Shown one piece after another: positions 7,438 to 15,759 of a DNA stretch of 64,000 bases; position 1 is the stretch's first letter; each line of letters starts with the position of its first letter. The stretch comes from DATKCF01 sp035513345 (GTDB lineage: Bacteria; Gemmatimonadota; Gemmatimonadetes; Longimicrobiales; RSA9): assembly GCA_035513345.1 (NCBI GenBank), contig DATKCF010000035.1, positions 1-64,000 on the forward strand, given 5' to 3'. Below the pieces are notes generated by a model. It saw only the letters and a program-made list of their open reading frames with translations. It did no database searches and was not told the DNA's origin. The translations under genes were made by a program, and so were the position numbers.

Positions 7438-9096
7438 TCAGATCTCGCCCCGCCGTGCCAGGTCCGCGATCCGTTCGCCCGCGCGGAACGCGAGCGCCGA
7501 GATCGTCATTGTCGGCTGGCCGCGTGTGGATGTGACCAGACTGCTACCATCGCAGATGAACAGGTTGGGTACGTCGTGTGTCCTGTGGTTCGTGTCGATC
7601 ACTGACGTCGCCGCGTCGCGTCCCATCCGGCACGTCCCGAGCAGGTGGACGGCGCTCGTCTGCGGCGTCACGGGCAGCGACCATTGCCGCTGCCCGCCCG
7701 CGGCCTCGAGAATCTCCGACGCGCGTTCGACCAGGAACCGGCCCACGCTCATGTCGTCGTCATGATCGCGATACGTCACGCGCATGCACGGCAGGCCCCA
7801 CGCGTCCTTCAGATCCGGATCCAGCTCGATACCGTTCGTTTCCAACGGCAGCGATGTCGTGTGAACAGCCAGGTACATCGTGCGATTGTAGTATTCGGCA
7901 AGCATGCGCTTGTACTTTGCGCCCCAGGTCGGCGCATCCGGTGGCAGGCCGGACAATCCGAAGAGGATCGGATACTGCTGGAAGCGTGCGTCGATGCCGC
8001 CGCCGCCGTAGAAGCCGCGCGCCGGGTCCGTCTCGTACCAGTCGAGCACCATCCGCGTGGTCTGTACGCTCTTGTACTCGTTGAGCGGGTGCTCGAACAG
8101 ACCGCTCACGCCCCAGTTGCCATTGAACATCAGATACTTGCCGACAACGCCGCTCGAGTTGGCGAGACCGTCGGGGAACCGTGGTGTCGATGAGTTCAGC
8201 AGCAGACGCGGCGTCTCCGCGCCGTTCGCGCACAGCACGACGGCGCGCGCGGGCTGGAAGTGCTCGTTGCGATCGCCATCGAAGTACGTGACGCCCGTCG
8301 CGCGGCCGGCGGCGTTCGTCTCGACTTTCGCGACGTAGCTGTCCGGTCGGATCTCGCAGTTGCCCGTCGCTTCCGCGACGGGCAACATCGCATCCATCGA
8401 TGTCGACTTCGCGCGGAACTCGCAGAAGAAGCCGAGACACCAGCCGCAGTGCTGGCACGGTGGCCGTCCGTTGTACGACTGTGAATTGATCGCCATTGGC
8501 GTCGGCTCCGGGTGCAACCCCAGAGAGCGCGCGCCTCGCTCGAACAGCACACCGCTCGACTTGACCGGCAGCGGCGGCATCGGATACGGCCGTGAACGCG
8601 GCGGATCGAATGGTCCCGGCGCACCCGAAATGCCCAACTCCCAGTCGGCCTTCGTGTAGTACGGCTCCAGGTCGTCGTACGTCAGCGGCCAGTCCGCCAG
8701 CCCCGTGCCGGACGGTGTGCCGTGCACGCTCGCCTCGTTGAAATCGCTCGGCCGCATGCGCCACATGTTCGCGGTGAAATGCGCGTTGCTGCCGCCAACC
8801 GTCCGCCCGTACAGCAATACGTTGCGCTGCTGCCACGGGTCCGACGGCGTCGGCCGGAACTGCTGCGGCTGCCCCGACGAAAGATTCGTACGGGCACCGA
8901 GAAAGAAGAACGCCATCTCGTCGTGGTCATACTCCGGCACGCTCAGGCGAGGACCCTGCTCGAGCACAAGGACGGTGTAGCCCGCGCTGGCCAGCTCCTT
9001 CGCCATGATCCCGCCCGCCGCGCCCGAGCCGACGATCACGAAATCGACTTGCTCGCCCGCCCCGAACCGGCGCGATGGCTGCTGCCGCCGGATCAC
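7438..9096 (-). CDS. GMC family oxidoreductase (gluconate 2-dehydrogenase-type FAD subunit)
   Basis: A 552-aa FAD enzyme of the glucose-methanol-choline family. The dinucleotide-binding motif VIVGSGAAGGIMAKEL is near residues 20-35 with LVLEQG following. The second GMC signature is in the middle, and the C-terminal region VTPQTSAVHLLGTCRMG...SLVTSTRGQPTMTI holds the active-site histidine region and FAD-closing segment. It oxidises an alcohol or sugar acid, probably passing electrons to a cytochrome. Its start overlaps the stop of the subunit-3 gene by four bases (ATGA), so the two are translationally coupled. This matches the known pairing of periplasmic gluconate-type dehydrogenase subunits. 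The cluster has no cytochrome c subunit. The substrate is unknown. Confidence 0.88.
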   Translation of the reverse strand: MIRRQQPSRRFGAGEQVDFVIVGSGAAGGIMAKELASAGYTVLVLEQGPRLSVPEYDHDEMAFFFLGARTNLSSGQPQQFRPTPSDPWQQRNVLLYGRTVGGSNAHFTANMWRMRPSDFNEASVHGTPSGTGLADWPLTYDDLEPYYTKADWELGISGAPGPFDPPRSRPYPMPPLPVKSSGVLFERGARSLGLHPEPTPMAINSQSYNGRPPCQHCGWCLGFFCEFRAKSTSMDAMLPVAEATGNCEIRPDSYVAKVETNAAGRATGVTYFDGDRNEHFQPARAVVLCANGAETPRLLLNSSTPRFPDGLANSSGVVGKYLMFNGNWGVSGLFEHPLNEYKSVQTTRMVLDWYETDPARGFYGGGGIDARFQQYPILFGLSGLPPDAPTWGAKYKRMLAEYYNRTMYLAVHTTSLPLETNGIELDPDLKDAWGLPCMRVTYRDHDDDMSVGRFLVERASEILEAAGGQRQWSLPVTPQTSAVHLLGTCRMGRDAATSVIDTNHRTHDVPNLFICDGSSLVTSTRGQPTMTISALAFRAGERIADLARRGEI

Positions 9097-9677
9097 TGCC
9101 CGCCTCCCGCCGCCTGCGCGTCGTAGTATCCGAACGGCGCCGTGTACAGCGGCTCCCTGCCCTGCCCGATCAGCGTCCAGCCCACGTGATCCCTGTTCCC
9201 GCCATACGACGGCATCGCGAACATCCCGCCCGCCGTGAACGTCCGCAGGGTGCCGAAGTAAGGCTCCTGCTCGATGGCGCGCAGCAATCCGTCCTGTCGT
9301 TCAGGCGACAATGCATCGAACGTCTGCGACGCGTCGACCTCCGCCGCACGCCGGTCCAGCTCCGCAGCACACTGCTCGAACGCCGGCTTCGCACCCGCGC
9401 CGAAGCCGCCGATCGCACGATCGATGAAGTGGATGACGCCCGCTTCGCGCGCACCCGGCGTGCCATCATCCGACGGCAGGATGCGCGCAACGGCCGCTTC
9501 CAGCGTCGCGCCCTGCCGCGCCGACAGGTTCGTGTACGACTGCTGTCCTCGCCGGCTCGCAGCCCACGCCAGCGCCTCGCGGACGTCCGCCGCGTCGGCC
9601 AGCAGGAACGCGGCTCCCGCCGCGCCGGACAGCGCCAGGAACTCGCGCCTCGAATTCAATCTCTCGGACAATGTCAC
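9093..9677 (-). CDS. Gluconate 2-dehydrogenase subunit 3-like, Tat-exported
   Basis: About 194 aa, a member of the gluconate 2-dehydrogenase subunit 3 family: a small companion that helps export and stabilise a GMC-type FAD subunit in the periplasm. The N-terminus has a twin-arginine signal (NSRREFLALSG followed by a hydrophobic alanine-rich stretch). This would carry the folded complex across the membrane, because the FAD partner has no signal of its own. The open frame extends to 9782. Starts at 9671 (TTG), 9677 or 9683 (GTG) lie just before the signal, with GGTGGAG nearby, and 9677 is a compromise. The stop overlaps the start of the FAD subunit gene. Confidence 0.8.
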   Translation of the reverse strand: MTLSERLNSRREFLALSGAAGAAFLLADAADVREALAWAASRRGQQSYTNLSARQGATLEAAVARILPSDDGTPGAREAGVIHFIDRAIGGFGAGAKPAFEQCAAELDRRAAEVDASQTFDALSPERQDGLLRAIEQEPYFGTLRTFTAGGMFAMPSYGGNRDHVGWTLIGQGREPLYTAPFGYYDAQAAGGGQ

Positions 9678-9726
9678 CTCCACGGTTTCGGGGGAATCGT
9701 CGGCGGTGCCGGTAGGTGGCGCCAGA

Positions 9727-10245
9727 CTAATCAACAAACGCCCACAACCTCTCCCTGCTCTTCCGATCGAGACCTCGGACATCCCCGATCCGATACAGAT
9801 CGCCGGTCACATCGCGCACGAGCAGACCGCCGTCCGGCAGCTTGCGCGGCCAGTCGTCGAGCCTCGTCTGGAACCGGCGTTCGCCCTGGTCGGTGCTGAC
9901 GTGCCACGTTCGCAGCTCGACTTCCTCGTCCAGGTCGATCACGGCCCTCACGCCGAACACGAAGCTCGCGCCCGCGAGCGCACTGTCCAGCGCAGCCCGC
10001 GAGGCGGCATCGAGCGACAGCGGATCGGCGACCAGCGCGACTTCCGCGTCCTCCGTGTCGCGGAGAGAGAGGAACGCCATGGGTTCCGACCATGGGAAGC
10101 AGCGCGACACCGTTACGGCGTGCTCCGTACCATCGATCGACGCGATGAGCCGGCCGGCCCTGCTCCACTCCAGTCGGAGCGTCTCCGTTTTCACTTGCGA
10201 CTCCGTGCGAGACGGTTCCCTGCGCCTCGAGGTCAGACCTCTCAT
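9727..10245 (-). CDS. DUF1854 family protein (cyanophycin-ABC-associated type)
   Basis: A 172-aa soluble protein of the DUF1854 family. Recognisable features are the N-terminal VKTETLRLEWSRAGRLIASI, the SRCFPWSEP turn, and the C-terminal half with DRKSRERLWAFVD. In other bacteria DUF1854 proteins sit directly next to an ABC exporter and are named as cyanophycin-metabolism-associated, although no biochemical role is established. Here the gene lies 13 bases downstream of just such an exporter, supporting the assignment. No cyanophycin synthetase or cyanophycinase is in this window, so the polymer link is unproven here. Confidence 0.75.
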   Translation of the reverse strand: MRGLTSRRREPSRTESQVKTETLRLEWSRAGRLIASIDGTEHAVTVSRCFPWSEPMAFLSLRDTEDAEVALVADPLSLDAASRAALDSALAGASFVFGVRAVIDLDEEVELRTWHVSTDQGERRFQTRLDDWPRKLPDGGLLVRDVTGDLYRIGDVRGLDRKSRERLWAFVD

Positions 10246-10258
10246 CCGGATATCCTCC

Positions 10259-12565
10259 TCATTGCATGCTCAATTGCATCTCGTGCAGCCTCCGGTACCG
10301 ACCGTCCGGAACCTGCATCAACTCCCTGTGTGTGCCGCACTCCGCGAGCCGGCCATCGACGATGACGAACAGCCTCGACGCCCTGCGCAGCGTGGACAGC
10401 CGGTGCGCAATGGCAAACACGGTCCGCCCGGCAATCAGCCTGTCGAGCGCTTCCTGGATCTCGCGCTCCGTCTCCGTGTCCACCGCGCTGGTCGCTTCAT
10501 CCAGGATCAGGATGCGCGGGTCATTCAGGATCGCACGCGCGATCGAGATGCGCTGGCGCTCCCCGCCCGACAGTGTCTGCCCGCGCTCGCCTACCACGGT
10601 CTCGTAGCCGAAAGGCAGCCGGCAGATGAAGTCGTGCGCGTTCGCCGACTGCGCCGCAGCAATGACGTCCACCGGCGATGCGCCCGGCAGACCGTAGCTG
10701 ATGTTCTCGAGCACGGTCGCGTGAAACAGATACGGATCCTGCAACACGATCCCGATCTGCCTGCGCAGGTGTCCGCCATCCAGCTCGCGGACGTCGATGC
10801 CGTCGATCCGGACCACACCGCCGCTCACGTCCCAGAAGCGCGCGACCAGGTTCACCAGCGTCGACTTGCCGCCGCCCGATGGACCCACCAGCCCGATCAA
10901 CTCTCCGGGCCGAACGTCAAAGCTCACGCCGCGGACGACCTGCCGTACTCCGTCGTACGAGAACGACACATTGTCGAACGTCACGCGACCCTCGACCGGC
11001 TCGAGCCGGATCGCGTTCTGGATGTCGCGCACGTCCGGTTCCGTGTCGAGCACCTCGAACACGCGGTGCGCCGACGACGTCGCCCGATGCATCGTCCTCG
11101 CCATCTGCCCGATCACGTCGATCGGTGCGATGAACATCGTCGCGTACAACAGGAACGAGACGAACGTGCCGGTCGACAGTGTCGCTCCCTCGCCGAGCAG
11201 ACGTGGCACGGCCAACGCCCAGACCATGACCGTGGTGCCATGCACGGCAAGCATGATCACCGGCCAGAACGTGGTCCACATGCGGTGCACGTTGTTCGCC
11301 TCGTCGGTCACGTCGTCGTTGTGCTCGACGAAACGGTCGACCTCACGCTGCTCCTGGTTGAACGCCTTGACCACGCGCACGCCCGGTATCGTGTCGGACA
11401 ACACGTCCGTCACGCGTGACCACTTGCGCCACGTCCGCAGGAACAGCGGGTTGATCTTCTCGCCGTGCCTGTAGATCAGCCAGCAGAAAACGGGCGCCGG
11501 CACGGTCATGACGAGACCGAGCCGCCAGTCGAGCGACAGCAGCACGACCGACAGGCCGATCAGCATCACGATCGACAATGACGCGTCAATGATGCCGAAG
11601 GCGAGGAACTCCCAGATGCGATCGGTATCGGACGTGACACGCGTGATCAGACCGCCCGTCTTCTTGCGCGCGAAGAACGAGAGCGAGAGCCGCTGCAGGT
11701 GCGCGTACAGCTCCGAACGCAGGTCACGCACGACCCACTCGCCCACGACAGACATCAGCCGCAGCCGGGCGAGCGCCGCCGCCTGCCTGATCACGTGCAC
11801 CATCGCCAGCGCGGCCACCGCCAGCCACGCGATTGTGCTCGCGCGGCCGACATCGAGCGTGCCAGCCTGTGCCGGCCCGACAACCCTGTCGATCAGCCGG
11901 CCCGCGATCCATGGCGGAGCGATGCTCACGGCCGTGATCAGCGCGGCCGCCGTCATGCCGAACGCCAGCTCCTTCCGGTACGGCCTCATGTAGCCGAGCA
12001 GCCGTAACAGTACGCTTGTCGGCCGGCCGGCAACGAGCGCCTGCGTGTCGCGGATCGGCCGCGCGATCGCGGCAGCGTACTCGAGGTCCGGATCGCCGCA
12101 CGGCACGTCACGTCCTTCGATGCCCTCCTCCAGCACGAACCGAATCCGCTCGAACGCCCGTCGCTGCCGATTCGTGTAGCGCACGACCAACAGCGGCGGC
12201 TCATTGCGGGCTGCCGTGAGCGTGAGCGTCGACGCCGACAATCCGCGGCTGTCGTGCACAGCCGTCACGTGCCATCGTTCGATCAACCGGATGCCGGCGC
12301 CTTCCGCGGCAGACGTGGACGGAACCGTGTCGCCTGCCATGAAACGGCCGTCAGGCGACACGACCACGACATGGCTCCGCGTCAGCACCACCCACGCACT
12401 CGCCAGCATGTAACGGTCGTCGATGTCGGCGAACGCATAGAGCAGGACCGGCTCGGCGCCCGTCATCGCCTCGATGCGGTGACGCAGCTCCGCCGGCAGA
12501 CCAGCCGGCTGGTCCGTGTAGCGGTCGATGATGCGACGGTCTGTATCGTGAATCGCGGTGCTCAT
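10259..12565 (-). CDS. ABC exporter, fused permease/ATPase, DUF1854-associated
   Basis: A 768-aa half-transporter. Residues 1-190 are an extra soluble domain (contains YMLASAWVVLTRSHVVVVSP) not found in ordinary exporters. A six-helix type-1 membrane domain follows (about 195-480), then the nucleotide-binding domain. That domain has Walker A GPSGGGKST, signature LSGGERQR, Walker B ILILDEATSAVD and the H-loop AHRLST, all intact. It should work as a homodimer moving a substrate outward. The extra N-terminal domain and the adjacent DUF1854 gene match the exporters described near cyanophycin genes. A hairpin lies 34-69 bases upstream of the ATG, and a possible 49-aa ORF lies beyond that on the same strand. 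Confidence 0.88.
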   Translation of the reverse strand: MSTAIHDTDRRIIDRYTDQPAGLPAELRHRIEAMTGAEPVLLYAFADIDDRYMLASAWVVLTRSHVVVVSPDGRFMAGDTVPSTSAAEGAGIRLIERWHVTAVHDSRGLSASTLTLTAARNEPPLLVVRYTNRQRRAFERIRFVLEEGIEGRDVPCGDPDLEYAAAIARPIRDTQALVAGRPTSVLLRLLGYMRPYRKELAFGMTAAALITAVSIAPPWIAGRLIDRVVGPAQAGTLDVGRASTIAWLAVAALAMVHVIRQAAALARLRLMSVVGEWVVRDLRSELYAHLQRLSLSFFARKKTGGLITRVTSDTDRIWEFLAFGIIDASLSIVMLIGLSVVLLSLDWRLGLVMTVPAPVFCWLIYRHGEKINPLFLRTWRKWSRVTDVLSDTIPGVRVVKAFNQEQREVDRFVEHNDDVTDEANNVHRMWTTFWPVIMLAVHGTTVMVWALAVPRLLGEGATLSTGTFVSFLLYATMFIAPIDVIGQMARTMHRATSSAHRVFEVLDTEPDVRDIQNAIRLEPVEGRVTFDNVSFSYDGVRQVVRGVSFDVRPGELIGLVGPSGGGKSTLVNLVARFWDVSGGVVRIDGIDVRELDGGHLRRQIGIVLQDPYLFHATVLENISYGLPGASPVDVIAAAQSANAHDFICRLPFGYETVVGERGQTLSGGERQRISIARAILNDPRILILDEATSAVDTETEREIQEALDRLIAGRTVFAIAHRLSTLRRASRLFVIVDGRLAECGTHRELMQVPDGRYRRLHEMQLSMQ

Positions 12566-12598
12566 GCTCGTGATCTCGGTTTCGGTGGAAACAGGAAC

Positions 12599-12634
12599 GG
12601 CCTTCCGGGTTGCTCTCGGAGCACCCGGAAGGCC
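12599..12634 (-). terminator. Strong hairpin between small ORF and ABC exporter
   Basis: GGCCTTCCGGG pairs with its complement over 11 bp, and a further 5 bp closes a TCG loop with one bulged T. On the minus strand it lies 26 bases after the small ORF stop and is followed by GTTCCTGTTTCC. It could terminate the small gene or act as an attenuator in the leader of the exporter operon. No matching downstream gene exists on the plus strand. Confidence 0.6.
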
Positions 12635-12660
12635 GGATCACGCGCATGTCGGCTGGTCTT

Positions 12661-12810
12661 CTAGGGTGCTCTTCGCTTCCTGAGTTCGTCGATGGATGCA
12701 CTACGCCCATCGACGACACGAATCGGCGCGATCCAGCGGCGGATAAGCCGCTGCGCCGGCCCGTTCGGCCCGAAGTGCGCAGTCATGTAGTCGTTCGTTT
12801 TCATTGCCAT
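12661..12810 (-). CDS. Possible small basic protein, 49 aa
   Basis: An open frame with two possible ATGs (12810, 12804) giving about 49 aa. It reads as a plausible soluble small protein with an N-terminal polar segment, a basic middle (RLIRRWIAPIRVV) and a basic C-terminus (DELRKRRAP). I recognise no family and see no strong ribosome binding site. Support comes from position: the stop is followed 26 bases later by a strong hairpin on the same strand, then the ABC exporter. The longer frame that continues upstream to 13278 looks non-coding because it runs antisense to the next gene and through low-complexity GC repeats. Confidence 0.35.
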   Translation of the reverse strand: MAMKTNDYMTAHFGPNGPAQRLIRRWIAPIRVVDGRSASIDELRKRRAP

Positions 12811-12880
12811 CGATGTGAATGTTCGTGGTACGATCTTCAAATGTACAACGCGCGAGTCCGCGACGCCATGACTTTCTCGA

Positions 12881-12906
12881 GCCTTTCGCGCGCGCCTTTC
12901 GCGCGC
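12881..12906. repeat. Tandem 13-bp direct repeat
   Basis: GCCTTTCGCGCGC occurs twice head to tail (12881-12893 and 12894-12906). It is in the intergenic region upstream of the membrane protein gene at 13078. The region 12811-13077 otherwise holds no gene I can support. Confidence 0.7.
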
Positions 12907-12968
12907 GCACGCGACCCCCCGTGAGCCGGTGTTTTCGGCGCTCACCCACCCACCGCCCGCCCGCCGGG
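12905..12968. repeat. Dispersed GC-rich repeat, copy 1
   Basis: About 60 bases (GCACGCGAC, C-run, GAGCCGG, TCGGCGCTCA, CCACCGCCCGCCCGCCG) resemble 16333-16400 closely. The second copy lies at the 5' end of a decayed PD40 gene. This copy is in a non-coding gap and may mark a deleted relative of that gene. Confidence 0.5.
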
Positions 12969-13077
12969 TTCCACCTTTGAAGAACCCGACACGGCGAGGT
13001 GAGGGATGGGCTCTGGTCGAACGTTTCGACGCGTGTGAGCCAGGGGTTGGCTGTTCACGTTCCGGTACCGAGGCATC

Positions 13078-13851
13078 ATGAGAGCGGCCCGTGCCTCCCA
13101 CGGCATGACGGATCCGACAGGGGCGATCGCCGTGAAAGCGCAGCCCGACAACGGGTACTTCTCTGTCTGGATGGCAGGGCTGTGTGTCCTCTTCATCTTT
13201 GCGGGCTTCACGCCAACCTATTTCTGGCCGATGATGACCGGCACGCTGCAGGGGATCGCGCCCGTGGTCCACATTCACGCTCTGGTCTTCTTCGGCTGGG
13301 CCGTTCTGTTTCTCGTCCAGACGTTACTTATCGCACGTCGTCGGACCGGGATGCATCGGAGTCTCGGCCTGCTGGGGATTTCGGTGGCGACCGCGGTGGT
13401 GATCCTCGGCTTCGTGGTGAGCCTGCGGGCCAATGCGAGTCGCCTTGCGGCGGGCGATGCCGCGCGGGCGTACGGCCTCGGCTTCAGCAACACGGTCGCT
13501 CTGACTGCGTTCGCTTCCATGGTCGCCGCCGCGATACACAAGAGAAAAAGCCGCGAGTCACATGAACGCCTCATGCTGTTCGCTACCGTCAACCTCCTCG
13601 CTGCGCCGGTCGTGCGGCTTTACCGCCCGGTGTTCAGTCCGGCACCACCTCCTCCATGGCTGGTATTCGCGACGATCGACATCATTCTGGTCGCATGTAT
13701 CGTCCATGATTGGAGGACCACGCGCCGGATTCATCCCGCCACCGCGGTCGCTGGCTCGCTGTTGCTGGCGTCACAGGTGCTGCGGTTTCCTGTCGGTGGG
13801 ATGGCGTGGTGGCGTTCCACCTATGACGTCCTCCTTCAGCTCGTCGCGTGA
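13078..13851 (+). CDS. Hypothetical multi-pass membrane protein
   Basis: A 257-aa protein with about six or seven hydrophobic segments, the first near residues 30-48 (VWMAGLCVLFIFAGF). Conserved-looking polar or histidine positions sit at helix edges (VVHIHALVFFGW, RTGMHRSLGLLG, SHERLMLF). The spacing of His residues resembles small heme- or quinone-linked membrane proteins (DUF2306-like), but I cannot name the family with confidence. GAGG lies eight bases before ATG 13078; a second ATG at 13105 is possible. The following lipoprotein gene has the same GAGGCATCATG start context. No clear operon partner is visible. Confidence 0.7.
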   Translation: MRAARASHGMTDPTGAIAVKAQPDNGYFSVWMAGLCVLFIFAGFTPTYFWPMMTGTLQGIAPVVHIHALVFFGWAVLFLVQTLLIARRRTGMHRSLGLLGISVATAVVILGFVVSLRANASRLAAGDAARAYGLGFSNTVALTAFASMVAAAIHKRKSRESHERLMLFATVNLLAAPVVRLYRPVFSPAPPPPWLVFATIDIILVACIVHDWRTTRRIHPATAVAGSLLLASQVLRFPVGGMAWWRSTYDVLLQLVA

Positions 13852-13938
13852 CGGGCATGACGATTGACGGATCCCGCTCGCGTAAGAATGCTCGGCGCCC
13901 GAGCCGAGTTGTCGTATCCAACAGGAATGGGAGGCATC

Positions 13939-15057
13939 ATGCTCACGACGCGACTGTCCGCCGGCTGCGTTCTCTTCGCCGTTTCGATCACGGGAGTCGC
14001 GTGCGCATCAGATACTGACGATCAGACCGGTGCACGGGCGGTCGCTCCCGAACCGGTCGTCGTGGCTGATGATCTCAATGGACCGATGGGTATCCTCGTC
14101 GAGCCCGATGGCACCGTCTGGATCGTGGACAGCGGTGTTGGCGGCGACCAGGCCGTTCTGACCCCGGACCCGGTCAGCCGGCAATTGGCCGAGGCATCTT
14201 TCGGCCTGACATCCCGGATAATTCGTGTGGATGTGGAGGGTGGTCAGACCGAGTTCGCGCATCTTCCATCCCTGCATGTCGGCGGAACAGCCTACGGCGG
14301 CGCCCGCCTCGCGATGCTGGATGGCGTTCTTTACGCAACAAGTGGCGGTTGGATCGAGGGCTCCGGTGATCGGCAGACCAACCACTCCGGAGTTGTCCGC
14401 GTGGATTCGAGTCAGGTCGTGGAGGTCGTGAACACGATCGAGATCGAGAGCGGGCAGAACCCGGACCCGGCACAACGCGAGACGAACCCGTACGGTCTCA
14501 CTGCAGGGCCGGATGGCATGCTGTGGATGACGGACGCGGCGGGCAACACACTCTATCGTGTTGATCCGGAGAGCCGAAGTCTCGAACTGGTCACGGTATT
14601 CGAAGCCTTGCCCGGGTCGGTTCCGAACGATGCCCGCAGCGGTGCACTGGAGGTCGAGCCAGTACCTACCGCAGTCGCGTTCATGGACGGCGAAGCGTAC
14701 GTTTCCTTCCTGCCCGGTCTGCCGATGGCCGAGGGTACGGCGAAAGTGGTGCGGGTATCGGCCGACGGGAGCGTTACTGACTTCGCCACCGATCTGACTC
14801 GCCTGACCGATCTGCAGACCGGTCCTGATGGGCATCTCTATGCAGTGTCGATGGGCTTCCCCGATGGGAGCGGGCCCGGAGGCGCCGTCATTCGAATTGC
14901 TCGAGGCAGCGCATCCGTGACCGTGCTGACCGACCTTCCGCTTCCTACAGCCCTCGCCTTCGACAGCCGGGGAGACGCCTACGTGGCAATCAACGGCGTG
15001 GGTCAACCGGGGAGCGGCCGGGTTCTCCGCTTTCCCGGTCTCGTCGATGTACGATGA
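13939..15057 (+). CDS. ScyD/ScyE family lipoprotein, beta-propeller
   Basis: About 372 aa. A lipoprotein-like signal ends at Cys22 (ITGVACASD, a weak lipobox because of the glycine at -3). The body is a six- to seven-bladed NHL/SMP-type propeller with repeated G.DG..WV.D blades (LVEPDGTVWIVDSG, LTAGPDGMLWMTDAAGN, LQTGPDGHLYAVSMG, ALAFDSRGDAYVAI). This matches the ScyD/ScyE family, first named for scytonemin gene clusters of cyanobacteria but widespread elsewhere with unknown function. Nothing else from such a cluster is present. The start at 13939 is set by GGGAGG and by the signal peptide; the frame is open from 13864. Confidence 0.8.
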   Translation: MLTTRLSAGCVLFAVSITGVACASDTDDQTGARAVAPEPVVVADDLNGPMGILVEPDGTVWIVDSGVGGDQAVLTPDPVSRQLAEASFGLTSRIIRVDVEGGQTEFAHLPSLHVGGTAYGGARLAMLDGVLYATSGGWIEGSGDRQTNHSGVVRVDSSQVVEVVNTIEIESGQNPDPAQRETNPYGLTAGPDGMLWMTDAAGNTLYRVDPESRSLELVTVFEALPGSVPNDARSGALEVEPVPTAVAFMDGEAYVSFLPGLPMAEGTAKVVRVSADGSVTDFATDLTRLTDLQTGPDGHLYAVSMGFPDGSGPGGAVIRIARGSASVTVLTDLPLPTALAFDSRGDAYVAINGVGQPGSGRVLRFPGLVDVR

Positions 15058-15224
15058 GCGGGTACTGCCACACCCGGCCTCAACAGCCTCCCTCGCAACC
15101 GAACCGGACGGCCGCTTCGCCTTGCCATACCCTGTGCGAGCGGCAGCTGCGGTTCGCCCGGACGCGGCTCAACGCTGACAGGACCGGCGCAGGCTGGCAT
15201 TTCAAGCCGTGGCGGCATTCTCCG

Positions 15225-15424
15225 CCGTACGACGTCGTCGCGTCGTACTGACCTCCCGATCTCGAGGCCGTCGAGGTGTACGTCTCGCCGCAGATCCCCG
15301 CGGAGTTCCTGACGGGCTTCCGTGCGGCGTCGTCGCCTACTGGAGCCGCCGGACCCCGGGCGAGCAGCGAGGCGGACGCAGCGTGTGGAGCCTGCTGTTC
15401 GTAGCCGCCATCGTGACGGGGACG
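15225..15424 (+). pseudogene. Truncated, decayed 3' end of a CPR/plug-domain gene
   Basis: This stretch matches the last about 200 bases of the intact CPR/plug gene ending at 18884. In translation YDVVASY, DLEAVEVYVSPQIP, VVAYWSRRTPGEQ and SVWSLLFVAAIVTGTI are recognisable. It is broken by a TGA right after VVASY (15249-15251), by a small deletion that shifts frame before the VVAYW segment, and by loss of the last codons. The 5' part of the gene is absent. It is the left end of the diverged duplicate described under the repeat entry. Confidence 0.85.
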
Positions 15425-15537
15425 ATCAACCGGGGTTGCTCATGGTCCGAATGTGGTACAGCCGCCGTTTCGCTTGCGGCGCCCGCTTGCGCTGGCGGCC
15501 CCGAAATTCGCACACTCGCGGCGTGCTTTCGCGCCCG

Positions 15538-15677
15538 TGTGCAGAAAACCGGATCATGAGCGGCAGAATGCACGCGTACTGTCCGGAATCCGTGCGGACT
15601 GTGCATTTGTCCGGATCGGGACGGCAAAACCGCGCAACGCCTCGACCCGGGAGCGCGAGTGTGCAATTTTCCGGGCC
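15538..15677. repeat. Three TGTGCA/TCCGG motifs spaced about 60 bases
   Basis: TGTGCAGAAAACCGGATC (15538), TGTGCATTTGTCCGGATC (15600) and TGTGCAATTTTCCGGGCC (15660) are variants of one 18-base motif, spaced 62 and 60 bases apart. A further partial match lies at about 15570-15590. The same three motifs recur with the same spacing at 19077, 19139 and 19199. No gene is supported in this block. Confidence 0.75.
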
Positions 15678-15759
15678 ACGACCACCGCCGCCGCTTGAAC
15701 CAAGCCGTTCAAGGCCGAAGCGCAGGCTGCCTTCGCTTGCTGGATTCGCACGCGTCCCT

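Noticed and set aside
9842..11419. A 525-codon plus-strand frame opposite the DUF1854 and ABC exporter genes
   Set aside because: No recognisable protein, and both genes on the other strand are certain.
12661..13278. The long 205-codon version of the small minus-strand ORF
   Set aside because: Its upstream two thirds are low-complexity, pass through the GC repeats, and overlap the membrane protein gene antisense; only the last 49 codons are considered.
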